48,720 nt of DNA from an uncultured Prevotella sp. (lineage in GTDB: Bacteria > Bacteroidota > Bacteroidia > Bacteroidales > Bacteroidaceae), in assembly GCA_934183135.1 (NCBI GenBank), contig CAKPRX010000005.1, positions 1 to 48,720 of the forward strand, written 5' to 3'. The position numbers and the translations under genes were made by a program. Shown here piece after piece: positions 39,782 to 47,972 of the stretch (positions are counted from its first letter, which is position 1; each line of letters begins with the position of its first letter). The notes under the pieces are model-generated. The model was not told where the DNA came from, ran no database searches, and was given only the letters and a program-made list of their open reading frames with translations.

Positions 39782-41863
39782 ATGATAAAAGACATGAAAA
39801 CCCTATTCGGCATAACCCCATCGCCCCGCATACGCCAGGCGGTGCTGGTGGCCCTGGCCCTGCTGCTGGCCCTGCCCGCCACGGCCCAGGAGGCCATCCG
39901 CCTTACCGGTGTCGTAACCGCCAAGGCCGACAAGGAGCCACTTATCGGTGTAAACATCAGCGACGCTGCCACCAAGCGCGCCTATGCCACCACCGACATA
40001 GACGGCCGATTTGCCTTCAACATACACGTGGGCACCACCCTGCACTTCAGCATGGTGGGACTCAAGACGGTAACTGTCAAGGTAAAGAGCGCCAAGTTCC
40101 TGGAAATACAGATGGAAGAGGAGAACATATCGCTCAAGGAGGTGGTGGTGGCCGCCAAGCATATAACGGACAAGATAATGCCCGAGCCCACCGACATCGA
40201 GGTCAAGGGCAACTACTTCCATGTGCGAACCCGCGTAAGGGTGCCCCGCGAGATGTTTGCCCACAACACGCGCCTCGTGGTACAGCCCATCCTCAACGAC
40301 GTGACCCTCGGAGAGCTACGCGCCATGCGGCCGATGGTCTACGATGCGCGGGAGTACAACCGCACGCAGGACAGGCTGTACAACTTTGACATAGCCGACA
40401 GCACGGCCGGCGACCCGCTGGCTCGCTACATCACCGTGAAGTCAAAGGCCATGCGCGAGAAAAACCGCACCAACGACATCATAGGATACTCGGACTCCAT
40501 TTACGTAGAGCATGTCAAGGACGAGTTCTCGTGCGATGTATATATGGCCATCGAGAACTACAACCGCATCCTGTACCGCGACACCACCATCATAGCGCGC
40601 GGAACGGTTAACCCCCTGCGCTGGCTGGACTACTCCTTTGCCGCCGGAGAGCTTACGGACTCGGCCTTTATGCCCAAGCCCGAGATGCAGCTGCGCGACA
40701 GCCGCGGCGAGGTCAACCTGAAGTTTCCCATCGGCAAGAGCGTGTTCGACACGGCCAACCCGCAGAACGCCGCCGAGGTCGAGAAGATGAAGCAGCAGCT
40801 CCAGCAGATAGCCTCGACCAAGGATGCCACGCTGCAGTCGCTCGCCATGGAGGGCACGTCGTCGCCCGACGGCCGCTATGCCTCTAACCTCACCTTGGCA
40901 CAGCGCCGTATGGACTTCGCGGTCAACTACCTACGCCAGCAGGTACCCGAGGAGATGCGGCGGAGCATGAAGTTTACCTCCAAGGCCTCCGTGGCGCCCT
41001 GGACCGAGGTGGCCCGGCGCATGCGGGCCGACAGCCTGGACGCCGAGGCGGCCCAGGTAGAGGCGGCCATCAAGCGCTACGCCAACATAGACGCCCAGGG
41101 CCGTGCCATACGCCGGCTGCCGTTCTACACGCGGCTCATCGAGGGACGCTATCTGCCCCAGCTGCGCAAGGTGGGGTACGTGATGAACTACTCCATCTTC
41201 CGTCAGCTCACCATCGACGAGATACGCGAGCTGTACGACAAGGACTACAAGCAACTCTCGCGCTTCGAGTTCTTCAAGCTCTACCGCTCCGAGCCCGACC
41301 AGGCTAAGCGCGAGCAGATACAGCGTCAGGCGCTGGAGATGTACCCGTCGTTCATGGCGGCAGCCAACGACCTGGCCTCATCGCTCATCAACCGCCGGGT
41401 GCCCGACGCGCAGGTGCTGCGTCCCTTCGCCGGGGCCAAGGCGCCACAGGTGGTCAACACCAACCAGATGATAGCCCTGCTCAGCGCCGGACTGTACACC
41501 GAGGCCGACTCGGTGGCCCAGTTTGTTACCGACAACGAGGCTTCGCACCTGCTGCTGGCTGTCAACGCGGTGCTCAACGGCCGCTATGACGACAACTTTG
41601 CCACCGTGGCCAAGACCGGCAAGCGCAACGAGCTGGTCATGCTGCTCGCCATGAAGCGCAACAAGGAGGCGGCCGACCTGGTGAAACAGTTGCCCGAGGA
41701 CGAGGCCATCACCCACTATCTGCAGGCTGTCTGTCTGAACCGTATGGACGACCCGGTAGACGCCTACAAGGCTCTGAAGAAAGCATTCGAGATGGACCCG
41801 TCGTTAGAGAAAATAGCCCATGTAGACGGCGATGTTAACGACCTGTTACTGGATAAGAAATAA
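39782..41863 (+). CDS. CarboxypepD-like plus OmpA-like envelope protein
   Basis: 693 residues. Signal peptide to about residue 36 (LALLLALPATAQE). Residues 38-120 form a carboxypeptidase-D regulatory-like beta-sandwich (LTGVVTAKADKEPLIGVNIS ... SLKEVVVAAK). Residues 120-300 are a strand-rich region without a recognised family. Residues 310-420 are OmpA-like: VNLKFPIGKSVFDTANPQNA, then 'MEGTSSPDGRYASNLTLAQRRMDFAVNYL' in the place of the peptidoglycan-binding TDxxG...R block, so it may bind the cell wall. The rest (about 430-690) is helical, with a tetratricopeptide-like end ('AVCLNRMDDPVDAYKALKKAFEMDP'). It lies between the DUF3575 gene (38 bp) and the five-module barrel gene (31 bp), suggesting one envelope assembly. 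Confidence 0.8.
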   Translation: MIKDMKTLFGITPSPRIRQAVLVALALLLALPATAQEAIRLTGVVTAKADKEPLIGVNISDAATKRAYATTDIDGRFAFNIHVGTTLHFSMVGLKTVTVKVKSAKFLEIQMEEENISLKEVVVAAKHITDKIMPEPTDIEVKGNYFHVRTRVRVPREMFAHNTRLVVQPILNDVTLGELRAMRPMVYDAREYNRTQDRLYNFDIADSTAGDPLARYITVKSKAMREKNRTNDIIGYSDSIYVEHVKDEFSCDVYMAIENYNRILYRDTTIIARGTVNPLRWLDYSFAAGELTDSAFMPKPEMQLRDSRGEVNLKFPIGKSVFDTANPQNAAEVEKMKQQLQQIASTKDATLQSLAMEGTSSPDGRYASNLTLAQRRMDFAVNYLRQQVPEEMRRSMKFTSKASVAPWTEVARRMRADSLDAEAAQVEAAIKRYANIDAQGRAIRRLPFYTRLIEGRYLPQLRKVGYVMNYSIFRQLTIDEIRELYDKDYKQLSRFEFFKLYRSEPDQAKREQIQRQALEMYPSFMAAANDLASSLINRRVPDAQVLRPFAGAKAPQVVNTNQMIALLSAGLYTEADSVAQFVTDNEASHLLLAVNAVLNGRYDDNFATVAKTGKRNELVMLLAMKRNKEAADLVKQLPEDEAITHYLQAVCLNRMDDPVDAYKALKKAFEMDPSLEKIAHVDGDVNDLLLDKK

Positions 41864-41894
41864 TGTTATGATAGTCATCATGCTTATGACAAGA

Positions 41895-44696
41895 ATGATA
41901 AAGAAGACGACCGCGACCTGCATGGCGCTCCTCGTGATGGGCACAGCAGCCCAGGCACAGGTGCCCGAGAGCGCCCTGAACTACATGCTGCAGAAGCCAC
42001 GTGTCACTAAGTATTACAAGGACAAGCACTTCCTGGACCACCTGTTCGTCGACGCCGGCGGGGGCATCAACGCCATGAACCTGCGCAACCCGGAGTTAGC
42101 CGGGCAGGGCGAGCTGCACATCGGCGACTGGCTCACGCCTGAGCACGGCCTGCGGCTGAGCCTCAACGGTGGTCTGTACCGCACCTATGGTGTCAAGTCC
42201 AAGTTTGCCGGCATCGGCCTGGACTACCTGCTCAACATCACGGCGCTCAGCCAGCGTGGCACCAGCTACACGCCACGCAGTTTTGAACTCTATGGCCTGG
42301 CCGGTGTAGACTACACTTACTCGCGCCACGAGGGCGAGAGCCGCCGCGGACTGGGTGTCCATGTGGGCGTGCGCGGACAGGCAGCCCTGTCGCCCTATAC
42401 CTATCTATATATAGAGCCGCGGTTAGGCATATCGAGCGACCAGGTGTCGCAGGTAGAGTCGTGGCATGGTTACCGCCCTGTGGCCAGTGCCTCGGTGGGT
42501 TTGGGATACCGCTTGCCCGAGGCCGGCATGCGCCGACGGGCTACCAGCGAGCCTACGGGATGGGCCGATGGCCTGTTTGTCAGTCTGATGGGTGGCCCCG
42601 CTGCCCTGCTCAACTCTCAGCCGCAGACCTGGGGCGACCAGGCCGGCGCCCGCTTCATGGGCAGCCTGGGCAAGTGGATGGGCCACACCAACGGGGTGCG
42701 CCTCTCGGTGTTAGGCACTTATCTTAACCAACCGTGGGGACATCGCGTCAAGGCGGTAGGGGGCCAGATAGACTACCTCGTCAACCTGCACAATGCCTTT
42801 GGCGGCTATGACCCCGACCGGTGGTTCTGGCTCAACGGTGTCATTGGCGCCAGCTACAGCTACTCGTCTACTTATCCCGATTACAGGCATGGCGTACCCG
42901 GTGTGGGTGCCGGCCTGCAGGCCAATGTGCGCCTGTCGCGCGACATAGACCTGGTCATCGAGCCCCGCGTCGATGCTTACGGGCAGCACTACGTGCCCCT
43001 GGCCAACTCTGTGGGCCAGCACGACGTGGTGGGCTCTGTGCTTGCCGGCCTGGTGTACACCTACCACGACCGCCGCGCCCAGCGTGGACAGGCCGACCCC
43101 TTCGAGCATCGCCCCTGGTACGGCCACACCTTTATCGAGATGGGCCTGGGGGCCAACGTGCCCGCTATCTTCCCTGCCGCACGGCATACGTTTACCTATC
43201 TGCGGCCTTCGGCCTACATGGCCGTGGGCAAGTGGTTTACGCCGGTACACGGTATGCGCCTGTGGGGCCAGTTGGCCCAGACGCAGTTCGAGCGCAACGA
43301 CAACAGCAGATACAAGCACGCCGAGGTAGGCGCCGACTATCTGCTCAACTTTACCAATGCCTTTTACGGTTACCGTGCCGACCGCTTCTTTACTTTCTCC
43401 GGGGCCCTGGGCGCCAACCTCTCACGGCGCTCTGAGCGCACCGCCCTCTTCCTGGGCCTCGACGCGTCGCTCCGCGGCTCCATGCGGCTCAGCCACATAG
43501 TCAGCCTGTTCATCGAACCGCGTCTGCAGGGATACAATGACGACTATCTGCCCACTCAGCTCAGCTCCACGGGCATAGACCTTATCGCCTCGGTGAGCGC
43601 CGGACTGCAGTTCAATCTGAACAGCCTGGAGCGCGCCAAGGGACAGGGACAGGGCGATGACAGTGAGAACCACCGCAGCTTTATCTCGGTGGGCGGCGGA
43701 CTTACCAACCATGTCAGCATGCTGCGCACGGGTCGCGCCTATAGCCCTGTGGGCCGCATCGGTTACACACACTGGTATTCGCCCACGGCAGCATGGCGCG
43801 CCAACCTACAGGGCTTCTTCCAGCGTAGCGTGGGCCACAACCGACACGGCCAGGTGAGCCTGTCGGCCGACTGGATTACTGACCTGACGGCCATCAACTA
43901 TGGCTACGACCCTGACCGCACCCTCTCGCTGAGCGCCTTTGGCGGCGTGGGCATCGGGGCTGACATCGGTGACGGCCGCACTACCTTTGCCCCAGACATC
44001 CACGCTGGCGGGCAGTTGGGCATCCGTCTTTCAGATGCTGTCAGACTCAACTTAGAGCCTCAGTTGTCGTATCAGCTGTCTTCGCGCTGGGCCAGCCAGT
44101 CAGAGCGGGTTATGCCCCAGCTCTTAGTGGGCCTCGACTACAGCTTGCAGCGCCACCATGGTGCCAAGCGCGACGTCTCGGCTCCGGCCAAGCGCCATGT
44201 GGTCATGGCCGGCGTGGGCACAGGCGTGTACTCGGCCTCGTTTAGCGAGGTCCGCAAGCGTAGCGACAAGTTTGGCATCCTTGAGCAGGTGGGCTACGGT
44301 CAGTGGCTCAGCCACGCCAATGGTGCCTACGCCCGTCTAAGCAACATCACGCTGAAGCGCCGCGGCTCGGGCAACCAGAATATCACCTCGCTACAGGCTG
44401 GCTACATGATGAACGTGAAGAGCGCCATCACGGGCGAGTCGACCGAGGACCAGGCTTTCCAACTCACGGCCCTGGCCGGAGCATCGCTCAACATGGCCAC
44501 ACGTCCCGGGCACGGCACCCACATAGCCCCGGGCCTCCAGGCATCGCTGCAGGCCGGCGTACGCGTGTCGCCACAGGTTGAGGTGTACGTAGAGCCTGGC
44601 GTGAGCGTACTGGGAAAGAACGTGGAGCAGCGCCACAGGTCGTACCCGGGCGAGGGACAGCTCAGCGTAAGCGTAGGAACCAAGTTCAATTTCTGA
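41895..44696 (+). CDS. Outer-membrane protein of five tandem beta-barrel modules
   Basis: 933 residues from MIKKTTATCMALLVMGTAAQA (signal peptide); earlier in-frame starts at 41868-41886 are possible but give a poorer one. The mature protein is five repeats of about 165-185 residues: about 49-206, 226-390, 411-575, 594-751 and 768-933. Each shows F(V/I)xxGxG, a 'W(F/L)TPxHGxRL' strand, 'GxDYLLNxT', 'YxxDRxFxLxG', then VxLxIEPRL and a closing 'SVxxGLxY'. The IEPRL blocks recur every 179-185 residues. Each unit looks like eight amphipathic strands, enough for one OmpA-size barrel. The last residues (VGTKFNF) end in Phe, as outer-membrane proteins often do for BAM recognition. Family not recognised. 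Last gene of the 36208-44696 run, followed by a strong terminator. Confidence 0.85.
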   Translation: MIKKTTATCMALLVMGTAAQAQVPESALNYMLQKPRVTKYYKDKHFLDHLFVDAGGGINAMNLRNPELAGQGELHIGDWLTPEHGLRLSLNGGLYRTYGVKSKFAGIGLDYLLNITALSQRGTSYTPRSFELYGLAGVDYTYSRHEGESRRGLGVHVGVRGQAALSPYTYLYIEPRLGISSDQVSQVESWHGYRPVASASVGLGYRLPEAGMRRRATSEPTGWADGLFVSLMGGPAALLNSQPQTWGDQAGARFMGSLGKWMGHTNGVRLSVLGTYLNQPWGHRVKAVGGQIDYLVNLHNAFGGYDPDRWFWLNGVIGASYSYSSTYPDYRHGVPGVGAGLQANVRLSRDIDLVIEPRVDAYGQHYVPLANSVGQHDVVGSVLAGLVYTYHDRRAQRGQADPFEHRPWYGHTFIEMGLGANVPAIFPAARHTFTYLRPSAYMAVGKWFTPVHGMRLWGQLAQTQFERNDNSRYKHAEVGADYLLNFTNAFYGYRADRFFTFSGALGANLSRRSERTALFLGLDASLRGSMRLSHIVSLFIEPRLQGYNDDYLPTQLSSTGIDLIASVSAGLQFNLNSLERAKGQGQGDDSENHRSFISVGGGLTNHVSMLRTGRAYSPVGRIGYTHWYSPTAAWRANLQGFFQRSVGHNRHGQVSLSADWITDLTAINYGYDPDRTLSLSAFGGVGIGADIGDGRTTFAPDIHAGGQLGIRLSDAVRLNLEPQLSYQLSSRWASQSERVMPQLLVGLDYSLQRHHGAKRDVSAPAKRHVVMAGVGTGVYSASFSEVRKRSDKFGILEQVGYGQWLSHANGAYARLSNITLKRRGSGNQNITSLQAGYMMNVKSAITGESTEDQAFQLTALAGASLNMATRPGHGTHIAPGLQASLQAGVRVSPQVEVYVEPGVSVLGKNVEQRHRSYPGEGQLSVSVGTKFNF

Positions 44697-44762
44697 CCTT
44701 GTCCCTTCCCGCCGCCACCCCACACGGGGTGTGCGGCCACAAGTGGCTAAGGCGCCACTCGA

Positions 44763-44823
44763 AAAAAGCCCTGCAAGAACCCGAGGCATCACGCAGATGC
44801 CACCAGTTCCTGCAGGGCTTTTT
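44763..44823 (+). terminator. Terminator of the five-module barrel gene
   Basis: Outer stem AAAAAGCCCTGCA-A-GAAC (44763-44780) with its partner to 44823 (one mismatch) around an inner stem GGCATC/GATGCC (44785-44790, 44796-44801), ending in TTTTT. Confidence 0.85.
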
Positions 44824-44889
44824 GCTGGCGCAAAGTTTTTCCCCAAGGTTCCAAGGGGAGATGGAGAGCAGGGAGTATGGGATATGGGA

Positions 44890-44961
44890 GACCTACCTTT
44901 GGGTTTCCCGGAGCCGTCATTAGCAAACTGGGAGCCATCCTTAGAAAGCTAAAGGTCGGTC
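44890..44961 (+). repeat. 72-bp intergenic element, copy 2
   Basis: Same length and orientation as 14693-14764. Starts GACCTACC (one change from GACCGACC), then TTTGGGTTTCCCGGAGCCGTC and TGGGAGCCATCC, and ends GGTCGGTC. It lies between two convergent terminators in a 434-bp gap otherwise without genes. It is not flanked by the 42-bp inverted repeats that surround copy 1. Confidence 0.75.
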
Positions 44962-45050
44962 TTTTCATTTCTCGCGACCCCCACGGTGAAGAACGCCACC
45001 ATTCCGAGCGCGTAGGAAGATGTCTTGCAAGCCGCGCCAATAGAAAAAAC

Positions 45051-45091
45051 GAGAGGGCCCGTATGTTCCACGCTTGGAACTGGGCCCTCTC
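45051..45091 (-). terminator. Terminator of the outer-membrane receptor gene
   Basis: Stem GAGAGGGCCC (45051-45060) with GGGCCCTCTC (45082-45091) and inner stem GTTCCA/TGGAAC; on the minus strand it is followed by GTTTTTTC. 40 bp beyond the receptor stop codon. Confidence 0.85.
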
Positions 45092-45130
45092 CACCTATTA
45101 ACGCTTATTTATAAAAAAGAATGTATCCTA

Positions 45131-47617
45131 TCACATCTCCTCGCCACCTGTATATTGGTCTGAGGGGTTCATGCCGTTCATATCGTCACGGCGCTGGGGT
45201 TTCTTCTTAGACTGACCGAAGTTCCAGGTGAGTGTGAGGTTCACCTTACGGCCACCACGCCTGTTGACCTGATGACGGGTAAAGGTCTCGCTGCTGGTAA
45301 AGGTTTCCCACTTACGGCTGTTGAACACGTCGCGGCAGTTGAGCGACAGCGTGAACTTACGGTTCATAAAGTTCTTACGCACGCCAAAGTCAACATTGTA
45401 GTTACCCTTGCGGTAACCCTGCGAAACAACCTGGCGCGAGCGGTAACGGCCTCCCAGCTGTACAGAGATGTCGTAAGGCAGGATAAGGCTGGCCTGCATA
45501 CGGGCGTTCCAGGTGAAACTGGAGTTGCCCTCGCCGCTCACCGTCTGGTTGTCTATCACGTAGTTGAAGCCATTGAGCTTGTAGTAATAGGCATTGACAT
45601 TGGTGGTGAGGTCCAGTATGCGGAACAACTTGTTCTTGACCGTCGCCTCGACACCCGAGCTCTGGCTCTTGGCCACGTTACGGGTAGTAGAGTACATCAT
45701 ATCCGAGGCCGTGTCGTGCCAGTTGACGCGCTGCATCACATCGGTAGTGGGCCGGTAGTAGGCACTGATGAGCAGCGAGTGCTCAGTCCATGTGTGCAGA
45801 TAGTTAAGAGCGAACGAGTTGGAGTACTCAGGGGTAAGCTCAGGGTTACCAAAGGACACGGTGGTAGCATCGCGCGTGTCGCGGAAAGAGTTGAGCTGGC
45901 CGCCCCAAGGACGGCGCAGACGGCGGGTGTAGTTGAGCTGCAGCTGGTCATCGCTGGTAAGCTGGTAGCTCATGAACACGCTGGGGAAGAGCTGGAAGTA
46001 ATCCTTCTTGAACTTAGTCTGGCTCAAATCGGCATCGGTGTCCGTCTGCCAGAAGTCGCTCGTAGTGTTGACACGCCAGTACTCGCCGCGCAGACCGCCC
46101 ATGATGCCTAACTTGCCCCACTGGTACTGGGCGGTGAAGTAGAGGGCGTGCAGATCCATGTCGTAGACAAACCGGTTGTAGTAGCTCTTGTCAAAGACCG
46201 CATTGCTGCCGGCCCAGTTGTCTGCTGTCCACGACTCCTGAGGAGTATTCTCGTGCGAGAAGTTGCCCTCGTAACCAGCCTGAACCTTAAACCGCTCGGT
46301 AATGGGGTTCTCATAGTCCAGCTTGACCTGCCAGCTGCGGTTATTGATGTACAGCGGACGGTACTGGTAGTCGTAGGTCGTGGGCTGATAGCCCGGCAAG
46401 TAGCAGGTAGAGTCCTGGTACACATTGCTGTCATCGCTCTTCCACTTGTTGAAGCCCACCACGAAGTCCAGATAATGGCGGTCGGTAAAGTTATGGCGGT
46501 AGTTGAACTCACCATAGTACATATTCATGTCGCCATTGCTGGTGGTGCGGCGTGTCATAACGCGCTCTAACTCAGAGCTGACAGAGGAACCGTAGTGGTA
46601 AGGGGTGAGCGACCAGTTGTCGTGGCGGCCCTTCATCAGCATACCACTCAGACTGAGGTCGTCCTTCTTGGTAGCATGCCAGGTTACGCCAGCCCGCGAG
46701 AACAGCCCATTGCCCATGTGGTCATCGCTGGCCGAGTAGCGCTGGTACTGCGAGGTCTGCGGAAAGGTCTGCTCGCTCTCGCTGCGGCCACGGTCCTTGC
46801 GATGGCGGTACCCTATATTAAGGTAGGCGTCTACCTTGGCGCTGTTCACATTGATATTACCACTGGTCGAGGCCCCGCCACGGGTGTCGCCGCCCACTTC
46901 GACCGAGCCGTAGTAGCCGGCGTTGCGGTCTTTCTTGAGGATAATGTTGATAATGCCGGCCGAGCCCTCGGCCGAGAACTTGGCCGACGGGTTGTCGATT
47001 ATCTCGATACGCTCTATGCTCTCTGCGGGCAACTGCTGGAGTATCTGTGCACGGTTATCGCTGGTCAGTCCGCTGGCCTTGCCGTTAATCCATACCTCCA
47101 CGCTCTCGTTTCCACGCAGCGAGATGTTTCCGTCATTGTCCACGTCTACCGAGGGGATGTTCTCCAGTACATCGGTGGCTGCCTGGCCGGCGTTGGACAC
47201 CAGCTGGCTCACGTCGAAACTCTTGCGGTCCACCTCCAGCTTCATCGAGGCCCGCTGGCCGGTTACCTTAACCTCGTTGAGCAGATGGGCATCCTCGGCC
47301 ATGTACAGCACGGCATACGACACCGCCCTGTCCTGGGCCGTAATGGCAAAGGAGCGCCTCACGGGCTTGTAGCCCATAAACGACAGCGTCACCGTATAGG
47401 TTCCGTCGGGCAGTCCCTTGACATTGAACTTTCCATCTATATCCGATATAGCGCTGCCCACTATCCTGGTCGTGTCACTCTTGGCTGTTACCACCACATT
47501 GACAAACTCGACGGGCGTGCTGTGGGCCTTGTCCAGTATGCGGCCCCTTACACTGCCCTGGGCGAAACCTGCCAGTGTGCAGAGGGTAAGCGCTAACGTT
47601 ACGATTATACGATTCAT
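45131..47617 (-). CDS. TonB-dependent-receptor-like outer-membrane beta-barrel protein
   Basis: 828 residues from MNRIIVTLALTLCTLAGFAQG (signal peptide); upstream in-frame codons to 47659 are less likely. Domains: carboxypeptidase-D-like sandwich (about 22-105), plug ('VLENIPSVDVDNDGNISLRG', 'VEVWINGKASGL', 'IERIEIIDNPSAKFSAEGSAGIINIILKK', about 125-235) and a C-terminal 22-strand-type barrel ending in VNLTLTWNFGQSKKK. It matches the 'outer membrane beta-barrel family' group common in Bacteroidetes, not SusC, and no SusD gene is near. An unusual hydrophilic tail (KKPQRRDDMNGMNPSDQYTG) follows the last strand. Ligand unknown. Single gene with its own terminator. Confidence 0.92.
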   Translation of the reverse strand: MNRIIVTLALTLCTLAGFAQGSVRGRILDKAHSTPVEFVNVVVTAKSDTTRIVGSAISDIDGKFNVKGLPDGTYTVTLSFMGYKPVRRSFAITAQDRAVSYAVLYMAEDAHLLNEVKVTGQRASMKLEVDRKSFDVSQLVSNAGQAATDVLENIPSVDVDNDGNISLRGNESVEVWINGKASGLTSDNRAQILQQLPAESIERIEIIDNPSAKFSAEGSAGIINIILKKDRNAGYYGSVEVGGDTRGGASTSGNINVNSAKVDAYLNIGYRHRKDRGRSESEQTFPQTSQYQRYSASDDHMGNGLFSRAGVTWHATKKDDLSLSGMLMKGRHDNWSLTPYHYGSSVSSELERVMTRRTTSNGDMNMYYGEFNYRHNFTDRHYLDFVVGFNKWKSDDSNVYQDSTCYLPGYQPTTYDYQYRPLYINNRSWQVKLDYENPITERFKVQAGYEGNFSHENTPQESWTADNWAGSNAVFDKSYYNRFVYDMDLHALYFTAQYQWGKLGIMGGLRGEYWRVNTTSDFWQTDTDADLSQTKFKKDYFQLFPSVFMSYQLTSDDQLQLNYTRRLRRPWGGQLNSFRDTRDATTVSFGNPELTPEYSNSFALNYLHTWTEHSLLISAYYRPTTDVMQRVNWHDTASDMMYSTTRNVAKSQSSGVEATVKNKLFRILDLTTNVNAYYYKLNGFNYVIDNQTVSGEGNSSFTWNARMQASLILPYDISVQLGGRYRSRQVVSQGYRKGNYNVDFGVRKNFMNRKFTLSLNCRDVFNSRKWETFTSSETFTRHQVNRRGGRKVNLTLTWNFGQSKKKPQRRDDMNGMNPSDQYTGGEEM

Positions 47618-47701
47618 ACACATATAAGACGTTTTTGAATGTCTAACGTTTAATTCCATGAAATAATTTGCTATATTTTTTTATTTTCTGATTATATTGC
47701 G

Positions 47702-47709
47702 TACCTTTG
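47702..47709 (+). promoter_or_regulatory. -7 box for tRNA-Arg
   Basis: TACCTTTG, 74 bp ahead of the tRNA gene. The -33 region is only T-rich (around 47677-47686), without an exact TTTG. Confidence 0.5.
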
Positions 47710-47783
47710 TACATGATAGGCCGAGTGTTGCCGGTGCGGGCGAGCCCGCCATCCAGCATCAGCCTCATCACGGTAAGTACCAG

Positions 47784-47855
47784 GGTCCTGTAGTTAAATG
47801 GATATAACGGAGGTTTCCTAAACCTTTGTTCCGAGTTCGATTCTCGGCGGGATCA
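47784..47855 (+). tRNA. tRNA-Arg (anticodon CCT)
   Basis: 72 nt that fold as a full cloverleaf: acceptor GGTCCTG with CGGGATC, D stem GTTA/TAAC, anticodon stem GAGGT/ACCTT with loop TTCCTAA (anticodon CCT, reads AGG), T stem CCGAG/CTCGG with loop TTCGATT, discriminator A. The 3' CCA is not encoded, as usual in Bacteroidetes. A terminator follows at once. Confidence 0.93.
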
Positions 47856-47870
47856 CACACAGCACCAGTT

Positions 47871-47906
47871 AAGAGGGCGCGACTGCTACGGCGGTTGCGC
47901 CCTCTT
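47871..47906 (+). terminator. Terminator of tRNA-Arg
   Basis: AAGAGGGCGC (47871-47880) and GCGCCCTCTT (47897-47906), 16-nt loop, then ATTATAATAAGG. It is also placed to stop the convergent GH20 gene. Confidence 0.8.
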
Positions 47907-47972
47907 ATTATAATAAGGTATAGACACCCCCGGTACCAGCCGCCGCCATCAGCGGCAGACGGCCGATATGAG

